64,000 bases of DNA from Blautia coccoides (GTDB lineage: Bacteria; Bacillota; Clostridia; Lachnospirales; Lachnospiraceae): NCBI RefSeq assembly GCF_034355335.1, contig NZ_CP136422.1, positions 4,126,501-4,190,500 on the forward strand. Direction: 5' to 3'. Below, piece after piece: positions 25,854 through 35,063 of the stretch; within the stretch, counting starts at the first letter, position 1, and the number at the start of each line of letters is the position of its first letter. The notes below the pieces were generated by a model. The model saw nothing but the letters and a program-made list of their open reading frames with translations, had not been told where the DNA came from and did not search any database. Position numbers and translations under genes: made by a program.

Positions 25854-26604
25854 GATCTCTCATTTTAATATTTTACTGGTGGAGGATGAGATCCTGCTTA
25901 TGCAGAGTCTGGCTCGTCATATCGAAGAGCTGGATATGGGGTTCCGCGTTGTCTGCCAGACTGCCAACGGCCAGGATGCCCTAAAGCGTCTGGAAAAGGA
26001 AAACATCCATCTGGTCATCACTGATATCCGCATGCCGGTCATGGACGGTCTGGAGCTTGCCAAGGAGATCCATCTGAAATATCCCAGTATCAAGACTGTC
26101 ATACTTTCCGGCTACGCAGAATTTGAATACGCCAAGGAAGCGCTCTCCCAGGGGGTTGTTGATTATCTTCTGAAACCCGTTGCCGCTGACCAACTGGAAA
26201 ATACCCTGAGCAAAGTAAAGCTGGAGCTGGAGAAGACCTATGAACTGGAGGAAGACACCTCCCTCACAGGGCAGAATGCCGCCCAGGTGGTGGAATATGC
26301 AACGCTTTATTTAAAGGAACACTACATGGATGATGTGGATTTCAGCGCCTTCTCGCAGAAACTGGGTTTCAGCTCTGCCTATCTTACAAAGCTGTTCAAC
26401 AAATACAAGGGCTGTACCCCGCTGAAATATCTCACGGATATACGCATCCATCAGGCCAGGGATCTGCTGCTGAACACAGACCTGACCATCCGGGAGGTAG
26501 GGGAAAGGGTCGGATATCCTGACCAGTTCCATTTCAGCAAGACTTTCCGAAAGACAACCGGAGCCAGCCCGTCAGCCTTTCGCAGCCAGTCCGACGAAAA
26601 ATAA
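25846..26604 (+). CDS. Response regulator with AraC DNA-binding domain, YesN type
   Basis: 252 residues. The receiver domain (1-125) has the acidic pair LVEDE, phospho-acceptor Asp60 in ITDIRMPVMDG, and Lys110 in DYLLKPV. The C-terminus is an AraC double HTH (about 150-248) with FSSAYLTKLFNKYKGCTPLKYL and VGYPDQFHFSKTFRKTTGASP. At 252 residues it is much shorter than Bacillus YesN because the middle linker is nearly absent. It overlaps the kinase by 8 bp and is surely its partner. A bidirectional terminator follows. Confidence 0.93.
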   Translation: MIKISHFNILLVEDEILLMQSLARHIEELDMGFRVVCQTANGQDALKRLEKENIHLVITDIRMPVMDGLELAKEIHLKYPSIKTVILSGYAEFEYAKEALSQGVVDYLLKPVAADQLENTLSKVKLELEKTYELEEDTSLTGQNAAQVVEYATLYLKEHYMDDVDFSAFSQKLGFSSAYLTKLFNKYKGCTPLKYLTDIRIHQARDLLLNTDLTIREVGERVGYPDQFHFSKTFRKTTGASPSAFRSQSDEK

Positions 26605-26646
26605 AAAAAACGGCCCGGAGCTTCCCTAACTGTTGCGCCCCGGAGC

Positions 26647-26700
26647 AAAAAAATGCACTGCCCAAATGGTTTCCCACATACGGCAGTGCACTTTTTATTT
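26647..26700. terminator. Bidirectional terminator
   Basis: TGCACTGCC (26654-26662) and GGCAGTGCA (26682-26690) form a perfect 9-bp stem flanked by seven A on the left and CTTTTTATTT on the right. It separates the convergent response regulator and binding-protein genes. Confidence 0.87.
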
Positions 26701-26714
26701 ACTTTACCGGTTTT

Positions 26715-28058
26715 TTAATTCCATGCCTCATCCCCGGCTGCTTTTGCCTGGGTTTCCCGTCTGGAATCGATTGCCTGGAGAACCTCCTCAGAAGTCATTT
26801 CATCAATAAACATGGATACCATATCCTGTCCGATATCTCCCCACTGTGGGTTCAGATATTTGATGACATCCTGGAATACCACGCCCTGTTTTTCAAAAGA
26901 ATCCAGGAATTCCTGGGTGTACGCGCTGTAAGCCGGTGTCTGTCCCAGATCATAGGGCAGGTTTTCCACTTTAGGCTCGTTGTCTATCATATGCTGTACG
27001 CTATCTTTTTTCGTGATATATTCCAGATATTGTTTCGCCTCGTCTACATGTTTGGAACCTGAATAAATAAAGCGTGACGGTCCGCAGGGATGCACGTTCA
27101 GCACGTCATTGTCCAGTGTGGGGATCAAAAACATACCGAAATCATCCTCTGTATATGTACCATCAGATGCCGCGGCGATCTCCGCGATGGTGCCCGGTTT
27201 TGCCATACTCATGGCAAACTCTCCTGTTCCCAGCGCCACAGGCAGATCCGCATATTCATCAGACAGATAGTTATCTCCGAAATAGCCTTTGTCAGCCAGT
27301 TCCTTCACCTGGTCTAAAACGGTCTTAAATTCTTCCACGTCTGCAAATTTGGTCTCATTGTTGTTCAGCTTGTCCGTAATACCGGGAAGCACATCCTCGT
27401 ATTTTCCTCCGATCTCACAGAACCACATTACATGGTGCCATCCGTCACCTGCGCACTCATAAAATGGAGTGACACCTTTATCCAGAAGTGTCTGACAGAC
27501 GCTCTCGAATTCCGCAAAAGTCTTAGGTTCTTTTAAACCGTTTTCCTCAAACATCTTCTTGTTGTATACAACATAGAAATCTGTAGTGGTATCAAAATAT
27601 GTTGCCCCGTAGAGCTTTCCGTTCACACTGGTCTGCTCTTTGGCAAACTCGTTGTATGCGGCAACCCACGGTTCCCCTGACAGTTCCACTGCATTTTTTT
27701 CTATACTGTACTGGGATACCAGGTCATAGCTTCCTGACTGACCGCCGAAAATGTCGGGTCCCTCACCGCTGTTCAGCTTTGTCATCAGCAGATTATAATA
27801 CTGGTCTGAGGGAACGATCTGATAGTCCACCTTGATCCCTGTCTCCTCCTCAAATTTTTGTCCCAGCTCCATCTCCGCGTCATATACCCAGTCCTGGCTG
27901 GCCATGATGGTGAGTGTGGTGTCTGATTTTTTACCGGAGCCGCCCTCCGCTTCTGCTCCTGTCTCTTTGCTGTCGGAACCACCGCTTCCTCCGCATCCTG
28001 TCATCATTGCCGCTGCCATAGCCCCGCATAACAAACATACCGCCAATTTCTTTTTCAT
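26715..28058 (-). CDS. Sugar ABC transporter substrate-binding lipoprotein (family 1)
   Basis: 447 residues. Signal peptide MKKKLAVCLLCGAMAAAM with lipobox MTGC, then a Gly/Ser/Glu-rich tether and a family 1 solute-binding fold (TLTIMASQDWVYDAEMELGQ, SGEGPDIFGGQSGSYDLVSQ, YVVYNKKMFEENGLKEPKTF). It is a single-gene unit, closed by the bidirectional terminator, and lies on the other side of the kinase/regulator pair from the two CUT1 permeases it most likely serves. It is divergent from the GH20 gene. The ligand is not known. Confidence 0.92.
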   Translation of the reverse strand: MKKKLAVCLLCGAMAAAMMTGCGGSGGSDSKETGAEAEGGSGKKSDTTLTIMASQDWVYDAEMELGQKFEEETGIKVDYQIVPSDQYYNLLMTKLNSGEGPDIFGGQSGSYDLVSQYSIEKNAVELSGEPWVAAYNEFAKEQTSVNGKLYGATYFDTTTDFYVVYNKKMFEENGLKEPKTFAEFESVCQTLLDKGVTPFYECAGDGWHHVMWFCEIGGKYEDVLPGITDKLNNNETKFADVEEFKTVLDQVKELADKGYFGDNYLSDEYADLPVALGTGEFAMSMAKPGTIAEIAAASDGTYTEDDFGMFLIPTLDNDVLNVHPCGPSRFIYSGSKHVDEAKQYLEYITKKDSVQHMIDNEPKVENLPYDLGQTPAYSAYTQEFLDSFEKQGVVFQDVIKYLNPQWGDIGQDMVSMFIDEMTSEEVLQAIDSRRETQAKAAGDEAWN

Positions 28059-28267
28059 TTTAGGAATACCTCCCTTGGATTTGATAGTTAAAGTATAACA
28101 ATCCCACCGCTTTTATACCATGTATCTTCTCTCCCTGTTTTTGTCATTTTTTAACTTATATCTCATATAATATACGTCATCTTTGTATATTTTGTCCAGT
28201 ATCTTCTTTTCATATTTGTGCATTATTAGTTACTATTGTTTCATACCAGATTTCACAGATTCTTTCG

Positions 28268-28296
28268 TTGACTCCTACCTTAAACTCCTTTACAAT
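28268..28296 (+). promoter_or_regulatory. Sigma-A promoter of the GH20 gene
   Basis: TTGACT (28268-28273), 17 bp, TACAAT (28291-28296). The predicted start near 28303 lies before AAGGAG (28321-28326), supporting the ATG at 28334. Confidence 0.8.
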
Positions 28297-28333
28297 AAAG
28301 GAACATTGTAAAATGAATAAAAGGAGATTGCTT

Positions 28334-30220
28334 ATGGGAATTTTTAACCTTGAACATATAGATCCGTCCCTGATACCCGGAGCCATGCTGACCGCGGAAT
28401 ATCTGGAAAAAGATATGGTCACAGACCGCCGCGTAGATATTCTCACAGAAAAAGGCGCAAGCGGCCTGTCCCTCCGTCTGGACGGGAACACAGCCCGCAT
28501 TACATACAGCAGAACCACTGAATTTTTCCGGGGCCTGGGTATCATAAAGGAATGGATAAACGAAAACCGCCAAAGCGCTGCCAAGGAAGAACATCCTGCG
28601 TTTGAGCATCTGACCTACATGGCGGACTGTTCCCGCAACGCTGTGTGCAGCCCTGATTTTCTGAAAAAGCTACTTGTCAAGCTCTCCCTGATGGGATATG
28701 ACCGTCTTATGCTGTACACAGAGGACACTTATGAGGTGGAGGGTTACCCCTATTTCGGGCATTTCCGCGGCAGATACAGCAGACAGGAGCTGCGGGAACT
28801 GGACCGTTTTGCCTCTTCACTGGGCATTGAGATGGTACCCTGTATCCAGACTCTGGCTCACTTAAACGCCATTTTCCGGTGGCCTGCCTTTGAACAGGTC
28901 CATGACACGGGAGACATTCTCCTGTGCAAAAGCGAGGATACCTACAGACTGATCGAAGCCATGATACGCACCTGGTCAGAGACCTTTCAAAGCCGCATCA
29001 TCAACATAGGAATGGATGAGGCGGAGATGATCGGCCGCGGCGCGTACCTGAACCGATTCGGCTATGAGGAGCGCATTGACATTATGGAGCGCCATCTGCA
29101 CCGTGTCCTGGAAATCTGTGAAAAATACGGATATACCGCTATGATGTGGAGCGATATGTTCTTCAAAATGATCTCCGGAGGGGAATATTATGGGAAGGAA
29201 TTCCACATCACAGAGGAGATCAAAAAGAAAATCCCCGCAAATGTGGAGCTTCTCTACTGGGATTACTATTCCAGAGACGAGGAAACCTATGAGCAGATGA
29301 TGAAATACCACAGAGAACTGGCCCCAAATGTGGGATTTGCCGGCGGAGCCTGGAAGTGGAATGGATATGCGCCCCTTTTAAACCACAGCATGCAGGTATC
29401 CCGGCTTGCCCTCAGACAGTGTCAAAAGCACGGGATCACCAATGTACTGGTGACAGGCTGGGGCGATGACGGCGGTGAGGCTTCCCAGTCCTCTGTACTG
29501 CCTGTGCTCTCTCTTTTTGCAGAGTATGACTATACACGATCTGTCAACGACTGTGACCTGGCACCCCGTCTTTTGGCATGTACCGGCGCTGTGCTTCAGG
29601 ATTTTCTGAAATTGGACCTTCCTAATCTGACACCCGGAAACCTGCTGCCGGGAAAAATAAGTGCTGCCCCTGCCAAATATCTGCTGTATCAGGATGTTCT
29701 TATGGGCATCTATGACTGCCATGTGGATATACAGTCCTTCCCCAAGCATTACCGCCGCTGTGCCGAAGAGTTCCGGCTCATTGCAGAAAAGGGCGGGGAA
29801 TACGCCTGTATCTTCCGGACCCTGCAGCGTCTCAGTGAAGTGCTTGCAGCAAAGGCTGTCCTGGGCATCAAAGCCAAAGCCGCTTATGAAGCAGAGGACA
29901 GAGCAGCTCTTTTTGAGACCGCTGATGCCTGTATCAATACCGCCGGACTGGTGGACCAGTTTAAGAATGCGTTACAGGACCAGTGGTTCCGTGAAAATAA
30001 AAGCTTCGGATATGAGGTTCTGGACATCCGTCTGGGTGGTCTCAAAGAACGGCTCAGAAGCTGCGCTGCCCGCATGAGGGATTATGCAGAAGGCAAGATC
30101 ATCTGCATTGAGGAGTTGGAGGAGCGCCGCCTGCCCCTTCTGGCAGATAAGACCGGACAGCCTCTCTCCCCGGTCTGTGATAATATCTGGCGTGAGATGG
30201 TGACTGCCTCTGTAATATAA
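28334..30220 (+). CDS. GH20-family beta-N-acetylhexosaminidase
   Basis: 628 residues, no signal peptide. GH20 enzymes remove terminal GlcNAc or GalNAc by substrate-assisted catalysis. The catalytic Asp228-Glu229 pair is in INIGMDEAEMIGRG; other barrel landmarks are FEHLTYMADCSRNA, GYDRLMLYTEDTYE, EMVPCIQTLAHL and GFAGGAWKWNG. The first ~95 residues form the usual non-catalytic alpha/beta domain and residues after about 420 a helical tail. It resembles GH20 enzymes of the streptococcal GH20C type. AAGGAG 7 nt upstream selects 28334. It is monocistronic and adjacent to locus 2. Confidence 0.9.
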   Translation: MGIFNLEHIDPSLIPGAMLTAEYLEKDMVTDRRVDILTEKGASGLSLRLDGNTARITYSRTTEFFRGLGIIKEWINENRQSAAKEEHPAFEHLTYMADCSRNAVCSPDFLKKLLVKLSLMGYDRLMLYTEDTYEVEGYPYFGHFRGRYSRQELRELDRFASSLGIEMVPCIQTLAHLNAIFRWPAFEQVHDTGDILLCKSEDTYRLIEAMIRTWSETFQSRIINIGMDEAEMIGRGAYLNRFGYEERIDIMERHLHRVLEICEKYGYTAMMWSDMFFKMISGGEYYGKEFHITEEIKKKIPANVELLYWDYYSRDEETYEQMMKYHRELAPNVGFAGGAWKWNGYAPLLNHSMQVSRLALRQCQKHGITNVLVTGWGDDGGEASQSSVLPVLSLFAEYDYTRSVNDCDLAPRLLACTGAVLQDFLKLDLPNLTPGNLLPGKISAAPAKYLLYQDVLMGIYDCHVDIQSFPKHYRRCAEEFRLIAEKGGEYACIFRTLQRLSEVLAAKAVLGIKAKAAYEAEDRAALFETADACINTAGLVDQFKNALQDQWFRENKSFGYEVLDIRLGGLKERLRSCAARMRDYAEGKIICIEELEERRLPLLADKTGQPLSPVCDNIWREMVTASVI

Positions 30221-30348
30221 ACTGTTTAAAGAGATTATATTATAAAATTTTTAGAAAATATGATTTTTATTCCATTTAATCATTGACTATTTTTTCTAAA
30301 AGAATTAATATAAAGATAACAAATAAAACGTGGAAAGGGGTGTTCATA

Positions 30349-30678
30349 ATGTTGGAGAGATTGATAATCACTTTAATTTTTGCCGCTGGATTCCTGTTAG
30401 TCTGCTGGACTTTGATGGAATACTGGCTTCGTTCTTCCAGACGCACAACAGAAACGGGGTTACGTGATAAAACCATTTTTGTGATTGGCAAGTTCTGTCA
30501 GGCCATTCAGCAGAAAAAGAACTTCCGCCACATCTGGATGGAAGAAGAATTCGGAAATGCCCATCTGAACGACTTTCACAGTGTCAAAAACACAGCAGAG
30601 ACAAATGAGCACGCCGAAGGCAGAGAACAGGGAAGCCAATATCAAGAGAAAAAATATAAAATGAAGGTCAATATGTAA
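30349..30678 (+). CDS. Small single-pass membrane protein, unknown
   Basis: 109 residues; not recognised. It starts MLERLIITLIFAAGFLLVCW, one transmembrane helix (about 5-25), followed by a charged cytoplasmic tail with WMEEEFGNAHLNDFHSV and a Gln/Glu/Lys-rich end. AAAGGGGTG upstream supports ATG 30349; the frame can be read back to 30283 without a ribosome site. It stands alone between the GH20 gene and the fatty-acid cluster. Codon use looks normal, so it is probably a real gene. Confidence 0.6.
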   Translation: MLERLIITLIFAAGFLLVCWTLMEYWLRSSRRTTETGLRDKTIFVIGKFCQAIQQKKNFRHIWMEEEFGNAHLNDFHSVKNTAETNEHAEGREQGSQYQEKKYKMKVNM

Positions 30679-30754
30679 AGCCTTCATCAAATAAATCCTC
30701 TTTTTAAGAGGCCCGGTCCGAATCCCTCGGCCGGGCCTCTTCTCAGCACAAAAG

Positions 30755-30789
30755 TCTTCATGAAAATCTTCATAAAATCTTCTTATAAT
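30755..30789 (+). promoter_or_regulatory. Direct-repeat operator fused to a -10 element (PhoB/OmpR-type layout)
   Basis: TCTTCATGAAAA (30755), TCTTCATAAAA (30767) and TCTTCTTATAAT (30778) repeat with 12- and 11-bp spacing and end in TATAAT (30784-30789); no usual -35 is present. Tandem 11-bp half-sites replacing the -35 are the mark of PhoB/OmpR-family activators. Confidence 0.5.
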
Positions 30790-30795
30790 TCCGGA

Positions 30796-30862
30796 AACAG
30801 GTGATACATACAAAAAACTGCCGCTTCCACAGTTTCCCGCAGATCGGCAGTTTTCATTTTTT
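30796..30862 (+). ncRNA. Possible short RNA from the direct-repeat promoter to the terminator
   Basis: The promoter at 30755-30789 points into a stretch of only about 65 nt before the 10-bp terminator hairpin at 30814-30854 and its T-run. No start codon with a ribosome site lies in between. A small RNA is the simplest reading, but no expression evidence is available and the promoter could be a remnant. Confidence 0.3.
30814..30862. terminator. Terminator of the fatty-acid operon (bidirectional)
   Basis: AAAACTGCCG (30814-30823) and CGGCAGTTTT (30845-30854) form a 10-bp stem. On the minus strand it follows the last gene of the fab operon by about 20 bp and ends in a T-run; on the plus strand seven T follow at 30856-30862. 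Confidence 0.85.
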
Positions 30863-30873
30863 TACGCAATCCC

Positions 30874-31923
30874 TTATTTTAGTTCATTCATGATATCTTC
30901 CACTGTCTCTATCTTATGGGAACGGTAAGCATTAGAGCCGCAGAACAGCAGCGCGTCCTCCACCCGTCCCTCCGCAGCATTCACCAGCGCCTGTGTGATA
31001 CAGTAAGGTATCTCCGCCGGCCTGCAGGTGACGATGCAGTGATAACAGTGTTCAATCCTGCATTTTTCAGTCTTTACCCTGTCCATAAACGGATTTTTGA
31101 TGGCTCTTCCCGGCATCCCCACAGGACTCTGTACGATGCAGATGTCCTCTTTTTCCGCCTGAAGGTATGCCTGTTTGTATTCCGGCGCTGCATCGCACTC
31201 CTCTGTGGTCACGAAACGGGTTCCCATCTGTACTCCGTCCGCACCAAGTGAAAGCGCATGGTCCATGTCCGCTCTATCATAAATACCGCCGGCTACCACC
31301 ACCGGGATCTTCTTGCTGAATTTCTCCCCATATTCCTTTACTTTCTCTATGATGGATCGAATCACTCCGTCATAAGATTCATCCGTAAAGGTATCCAGCT
31401 CTTCCCGGGAAAATCCCAAATGGCCTCCGGCTTTTGGTCCTTCAATGACAACCAGATCCGGTGCCTTTTTATATTTTCTCTCCCACATACGGCAGATGAC
31501 ATTCAGAGATTTTAAGGAGGATACAATGGGAGCTATCTTTGTTTTGGTGCCCTCCACATATTTCGGCAGATCTATGGGCAATCCGGCTCCCGATATGATC
31601 AGATCCACGCCTGCCTTCACCGCTGTCTTTACATATTCCTCGTATCTCTGAGTGGCCACCATGATGTTCACACCTATGATACCGCCTTTTGCAATCTCTC
31701 TGGCTTTCCTGATCTCCTTTTCAATGGCTCTGTAATTTGCCTCAAAGGGATGCTGTCTGAAATCCGGCTCCCGCCAGCCGATCTGCGCGGTGGATATGAC
31801 GCCTACCCCTCCGCAGGCAGCCACACTGCCCGCCAGACGGGAAAGGCTGATACCCACTCCCATACCGCCCTGTATCACAGGAATTTTAGCTGTTAAATCA
31901 CCTATAATTAATGGTTTCCTCAT
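30874..31923 (-). CDS. FMN-dependent FabK-like enoyl-ACP reductase / nitronate monooxygenase family
   Basis: 349 residues, a TIM barrel of the 2-nitropropane dioxygenase family: PVIQGGMGVGISLSRLAG, GVNIMVATQRYEEYVK, EGPKAGGHLGFSREELDTF (conserved His), VVVAGGIYDRADMDHALSLGADGVQMGTRF and ATP-independent flavin-phosphate binding glycine loops. A C-terminal extension carries CRIEHCYHCIVTCRPAEIPYC, five cysteines not found in classical FabK (about 310-320 residues). It is the last gene of a complete fatty-acid operon that has no other enoyl reductase, so FabK function is favoured, but a nitronate monooxygenase cannot be ruled out. Confidence 0.78.
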   Translation of the reverse strand: MRKPLIIGDLTAKIPVIQGGMGVGISLSRLAGSVAACGGVGVISTAQIGWREPDFRQHPFEANYRAIEKEIRKAREIAKGGIIGVNIMVATQRYEEYVKTAVKAGVDLIISGAGLPIDLPKYVEGTKTKIAPIVSSLKSLNVICRMWERKYKKAPDLVVIEGPKAGGHLGFSREELDTFTDESYDGVIRSIIEKVKEYGEKFSKKIPVVVAGGIYDRADMDHALSLGADGVQMGTRFVTTEECDAAPEYKQAYLQAEKEDICIVQSPVGMPGRAIKNPFMDRVKTEKCRIEHCYHCIVTCRPAEIPYCITQALVNAAEGRVEDALLFCGSNAYRSHKIETVEDIMNELK

Positions 31924-31941
31924 ATTCTAACTCTTTCTGGC

Positions 31942-33699
31942 TCACATTTTTCTGAATCGCTCGTACCGGAGGGCTGCCAGCTCTTCCGGCGTCTTTTCTT
32001 CCATCTCTGTAAGGAACTGATGCATCCGATTCTTCATATCTTCTGCGATCTCATGCAGGTTCTGCGCACAGGCAGGAGTCTCCTCCGCAATCACATGCTC
32101 AATGATCCCCAAATCTTTCAAATCCCTGGCTGTGATCTTCATTACCTCTGCCGCTTCTTTGGCTCTCTTGCTGTCTTTCCAGAGAATGGATGCGAATCCC
32201 TCCGGTGAGAGTACGGAATATGTGGCATTTTCCATCATCCAGACTTCATTGCCCACACCCAGAGCCAGAGCGCCGCCGCTTCCGCCCTCACCGATGACAA
32301 TACTCAGCACCGGCACCTTCAGATCAGACATCTCCAGGAGATTTCTGGCTATGGCCTCCCCCTGTCCTCTCTCTTCTGCCTCAATTCCGCAGAACGCGCC
32401 GGGGGTGTCAATGAAATTGATGATCGGGCGGTTGAACTTCTCTGCCTGTTTCATAAGCCGCAGAGCTTTTCTGTACCCTTCCGGGGAGGGCATGCCAAAG
32501 TTTCTCAGAATATTGTCCTTGGTATTTCTCCCCTTCTGTACGCCGATCACAGTTACCGGCTGCCCGTCCAGCACTGCCAGGCCTCCCACAATGGCACCGT
32601 CATCACGAAATGCCCGGTCCCCGTGCAGTTCCATAAATTCTTCAAAAACAGTCTCTATATAATCAAGGCTGGTAGGACGTTTGGAATCCCTTGCTGTCTC
32701 CACACGCTCCCAGGCAGTCATACTCTTATCCCGGTTCCTGCGCCTGCGCTTTTTCTCCCCTTCCTCCGCCATTTCCGGCAGAGAAATTCTGGTAAACTGG
32801 CAGTAGCCGTTCTTTCTCTCATGGAGCTTTACAAGTCCTGACAGGGTTTTTTTGAGCAGATTCCTTGTCACGATCCCATCAATGATTCCATGTTCCATTA
32901 AAAATTCCGCCTTTTGAAAGCCTTCCGGGAGCTTCTGCCCTATGGTCTGCGCGATCACCCTTGGGCCTGCAAACCCAATCAGTGCGCCCGGCTCTGCCAG
33001 GATAATATCTCCCAGCATAGCAAAGCTGGCTGTCACTCCGCCTGTAGTGGGATCTGTGAGAACAGGTATATAGAGAAGGCCTGCCTCGCTGTGCCTTTTA
33101 ATGGCAGCCGAGGTCTTAGCCATCTGCATCAGGGATACCATCCCCTCCTGCATTCTGGCACCGCCGGAACAGCAGAACAGGATCACCGGCAGCTTTTCCT
33201 CTACAGCCCGCTCAAAAGAACGGGTGATCTTCTCTCCCACCACATATCCCATGCTCCCCATGAGAAAACGGGCATCGCAGACACCCAGCACAACTCTCGT
33301 GCCGTCGATCCTGGCCTCTCCGATACGGATAGCCTCCTCCAAATGTGTCTTTTCCTGCTGTTTCGCGATTTTCTCCTCATACTCAGGATAGTCCAGGGGA
33401 TTAAAGGTATGAAGCCCTGTACACCATTCCTGGAAAGAACCTTTATCTGCCACCATACGGATTCGGGTCTTGGCCTTGATCCGGAAATATCCCTTGCATT
33501 TCGGACATACATAATCATTTTTTACAACGTCTTCCTTGTAGAGGAGTTCTCCGCACTTGGGACATTTCACCCATAAGCCTTCCGGAACGGAAGGTGCGTT
33601 TTCACTGGCCGGCATCTCTTCCCCGGATATTTTACTCTCCTCTGTCTCCGGCTCCTGTACATTGGTAGTCTTCTTGAATAAATCCTTTAATCTGGACAT
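31942..33699 (-). CDS. accDA: Acetyl-CoA carboxylase carboxyltransferase, AccD-AccA fusion
   Basis: 585 residues in one chain. Residues about 40-310 are the beta subunit, with the zinc ribbon Cys46, Cys49, Cys65 and Cys68 and the crotonase-like core ([21 protein letters not shown]). A basic linker ([13 protein letters not shown]) joins it to the alpha subunit from Met327 ([22 protein letters not shown] to the end). It transfers CO2 from carboxybiotin to acetyl-CoA, making malonyl-CoA. The fusion fixes 1:1 stoichiometry. AAGGAG 9 nt upstream sets the start. It sits between accC and the FabK-like gene. Confidence 0.94.
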   Translation of the reverse strand: MSRLKDLFKKTTNVQEPETEESKISGEEMPASENAPSVPEGLWVKCPKCGELLYKEDVVKNDYVCPKCKGYFRIKAKTRIRMVADKGSFQEWCTGLHTFNPLDYPEYEEKIAKQQEKTHLEEAIRIGEARIDGTRVVLGVCDARFLMGSMGYVVGEKITRSFERAVEEKLPVILFCCSGGARMQEGMVSLMQMAKTSAAIKRHSEAGLLYIPVLTDPTTGGVTASFAMLGDIILAEPGALIGFAGPRVIAQTIGQKLPEGFQKAEFLMEHGIIDGIVTRNLLKKTLSGLVKLHERKNGYCQFTRISLPEMAEEGEKKRRRRNRDKSMTAWERVETARDSKRPTSLDYIETVFEEFMELHGDRAFRDDGAIVGGLAVLDGQPVTVIGVQKGRNTKDNILRNFGMPSPEGYRKALRLMKQAEKFNRPIINFIDTPGAFCGIEAEERGQGEAIARNLLEMSDLKVPVLSIVIGEGGSGGALALGVGNEVWMMENATYSVLSPEGFASILWKDSKRAKEAAEVMKITARDLKDLGIIEHVIAEETPACAQNLHEIAEDMKNRMHQFLTEMEEKTPEELAALRYERFRKM

Positions 33700-33712
33700 A
33701 TCTGCCTGCTCC

Positions 33713-35053
33713 TTACTCGTAATGCTCTTCTATAAAATGTGTCGTCACATTTCCATCCAGAAAATCCTTCTGGTTCAATATATCATACTGGAAATCCAGG
33801 TTCGTCTGCACGCCTTCAATGATAACCTCACCCAGAGTGCTGCGCATCTTTGCTATGGCACCGGCTCTGTCTTTGTCGTGGACGATCACCTTCATGATCA
33901 TGGAATCATAGTTGGGCGGTATCTGATAACCGTTATATACGGCCGTATCAATACGGACACCATTTCCGCCCGGAACATGCAGATTCTCGATCACACCCGG
34001 ACACGGCATGAAATTCTTTGCCGGATTCTCCGCATTGATCCTGCACTCAATGGCATGGCCGCTCATACAGATATCCTCCTGCTTCACAGAAAGAGGAAGG
34101 CCTGCTGCCACCCGGATCTGTTCCTTGACCAGGTCCACACCTGAGACAAATTCTGTTACCGGGTGTTCAACCTGGATCCTTGTATTCATTTCCATAAAGA
34201 AAAATTCACCGTTCTTATCCAGCAGGAACTCTATGGTTCCGGCACTCTCGTATCCCACCGCTTTTGCGGCACGCACGGCAGTCTCTCCCATTTCCCTGCG
34301 CAGCTTTTCTGTAATGGCACAGGAAGGGGATTCCTCGATCATTTTCTGGTGACGACGCTGGATGGAGCAGTCACGCTCTCCCAACTGCACCACCTGACCG
34401 AACCGGTCTCCTATGATCTGTACCTCAATGTGGCGCGGTCTGCCCACATACCGTTCCAGATACATGGTGTTGTCCGCAAAAGCATTTACTGACTCCCTCT
34501 GGGCAGTGCTGAAATTTTCCTCAAAATCATCCCTGCTCTCAGATATACGCATGCCTTTTCCACCGCCGCCTGAAGATGCCTTTATCATAATGGGGAAACC
34601 GATCTTTTCCGCCTCTTTCAAAGCTTCCTCCACTGTATAAACCGGTTCTTTTGTTCCCGGCACAACAGGGACACCTGCTTCCATCATAGTTCTTCTGGCC
34701 TCGGATTTATTTCCCATCTTGTTGATGACTGCTGCAGACGGGCCAATAAATGTCACATTACACTTCTCACACATCTCCACAAATTTGCTGTTCTCTGATA
34801 AAAAGCCGAATCCCGGATGGATGGCTTCCGCTTTTGTGGCGATGGTGGCACTCAGTATCCTCTCCATGTTCAGGTAGCTCTCTGATGCTGCTGCGGGGCC
34901 GATGCAGACTGCCTCATCCGCAAGCTGCGCGTGGAGGGCATCCCTGTCCGCCTCAGAATAGACAGCCACGGTCTTGATCCCCATCTCTCTGCAGGCACGG
35001 ATAATGCGTACTGCGATTTCTCCTCTGTTTGCGATTAATATCTTCTGAAACAT
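33713..35053 (-). CDS. accC: Biotin carboxylase subunit of acetyl-CoA carboxylase
   Basis: 446 residues, standard length. It carboxylates the biotin on AccB using ATP and bicarbonate. The biotin carboxylase N-domain starts [20 protein letters not shown]; the ATP-grasp glycine loop is [32 protein letters not shown] and [14 protein letters not shown] are the catalytic signatures. It is followed by accDA after 13 bp and preceded by fabZ after 10 bp, so the four carboxylase parts are made from one message. Confidence 0.97.
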   Translation of the reverse strand: MFQKILIANRGEIAVRIIRACREMGIKTVAVYSEADRDALHAQLADEAVCIGPAAASESYLNMERILSATIATKAEAIHPGFGFLSENSKFVEMCEKCNVTFIGPSAAVINKMGNKSEARRTMMEAGVPVVPGTKEPVYTVEEALKEAEKIGFPIMIKASSGGGGKGMRISESRDDFEENFSTAQRESVNAFADNTMYLERYVGRPRHIEVQIIGDRFGQVVQLGERDCSIQRRHQKMIEESPSCAITEKLRREMGETAVRAAKAVGYESAGTIEFLLDKNGEFFFMEMNTRIQVEHPVTEFVSGVDLVKEQIRVAAGLPLSVKQEDICMSGHAIECRINAENPAKNFMPCPGVIENLHVPGGNGVRIDTAVYNGYQIPPNYDSMIMKVIVHDKDRAGAIAKMRSTLGEVIIEGVQTNLDFQYDILNQKDFLDGNVTTHFIEEHYE

Positions 35054-35063
35054 ATCCTATCTC

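Noticed and set aside
30707..30740. AGAGGCCCGG/CCGGGCCTCT hairpin as an intrinsic terminator
   Set aside because: The 10-bp stem is perfect, but no T-run follows on either strand; the better terminator is at 30814-30854.
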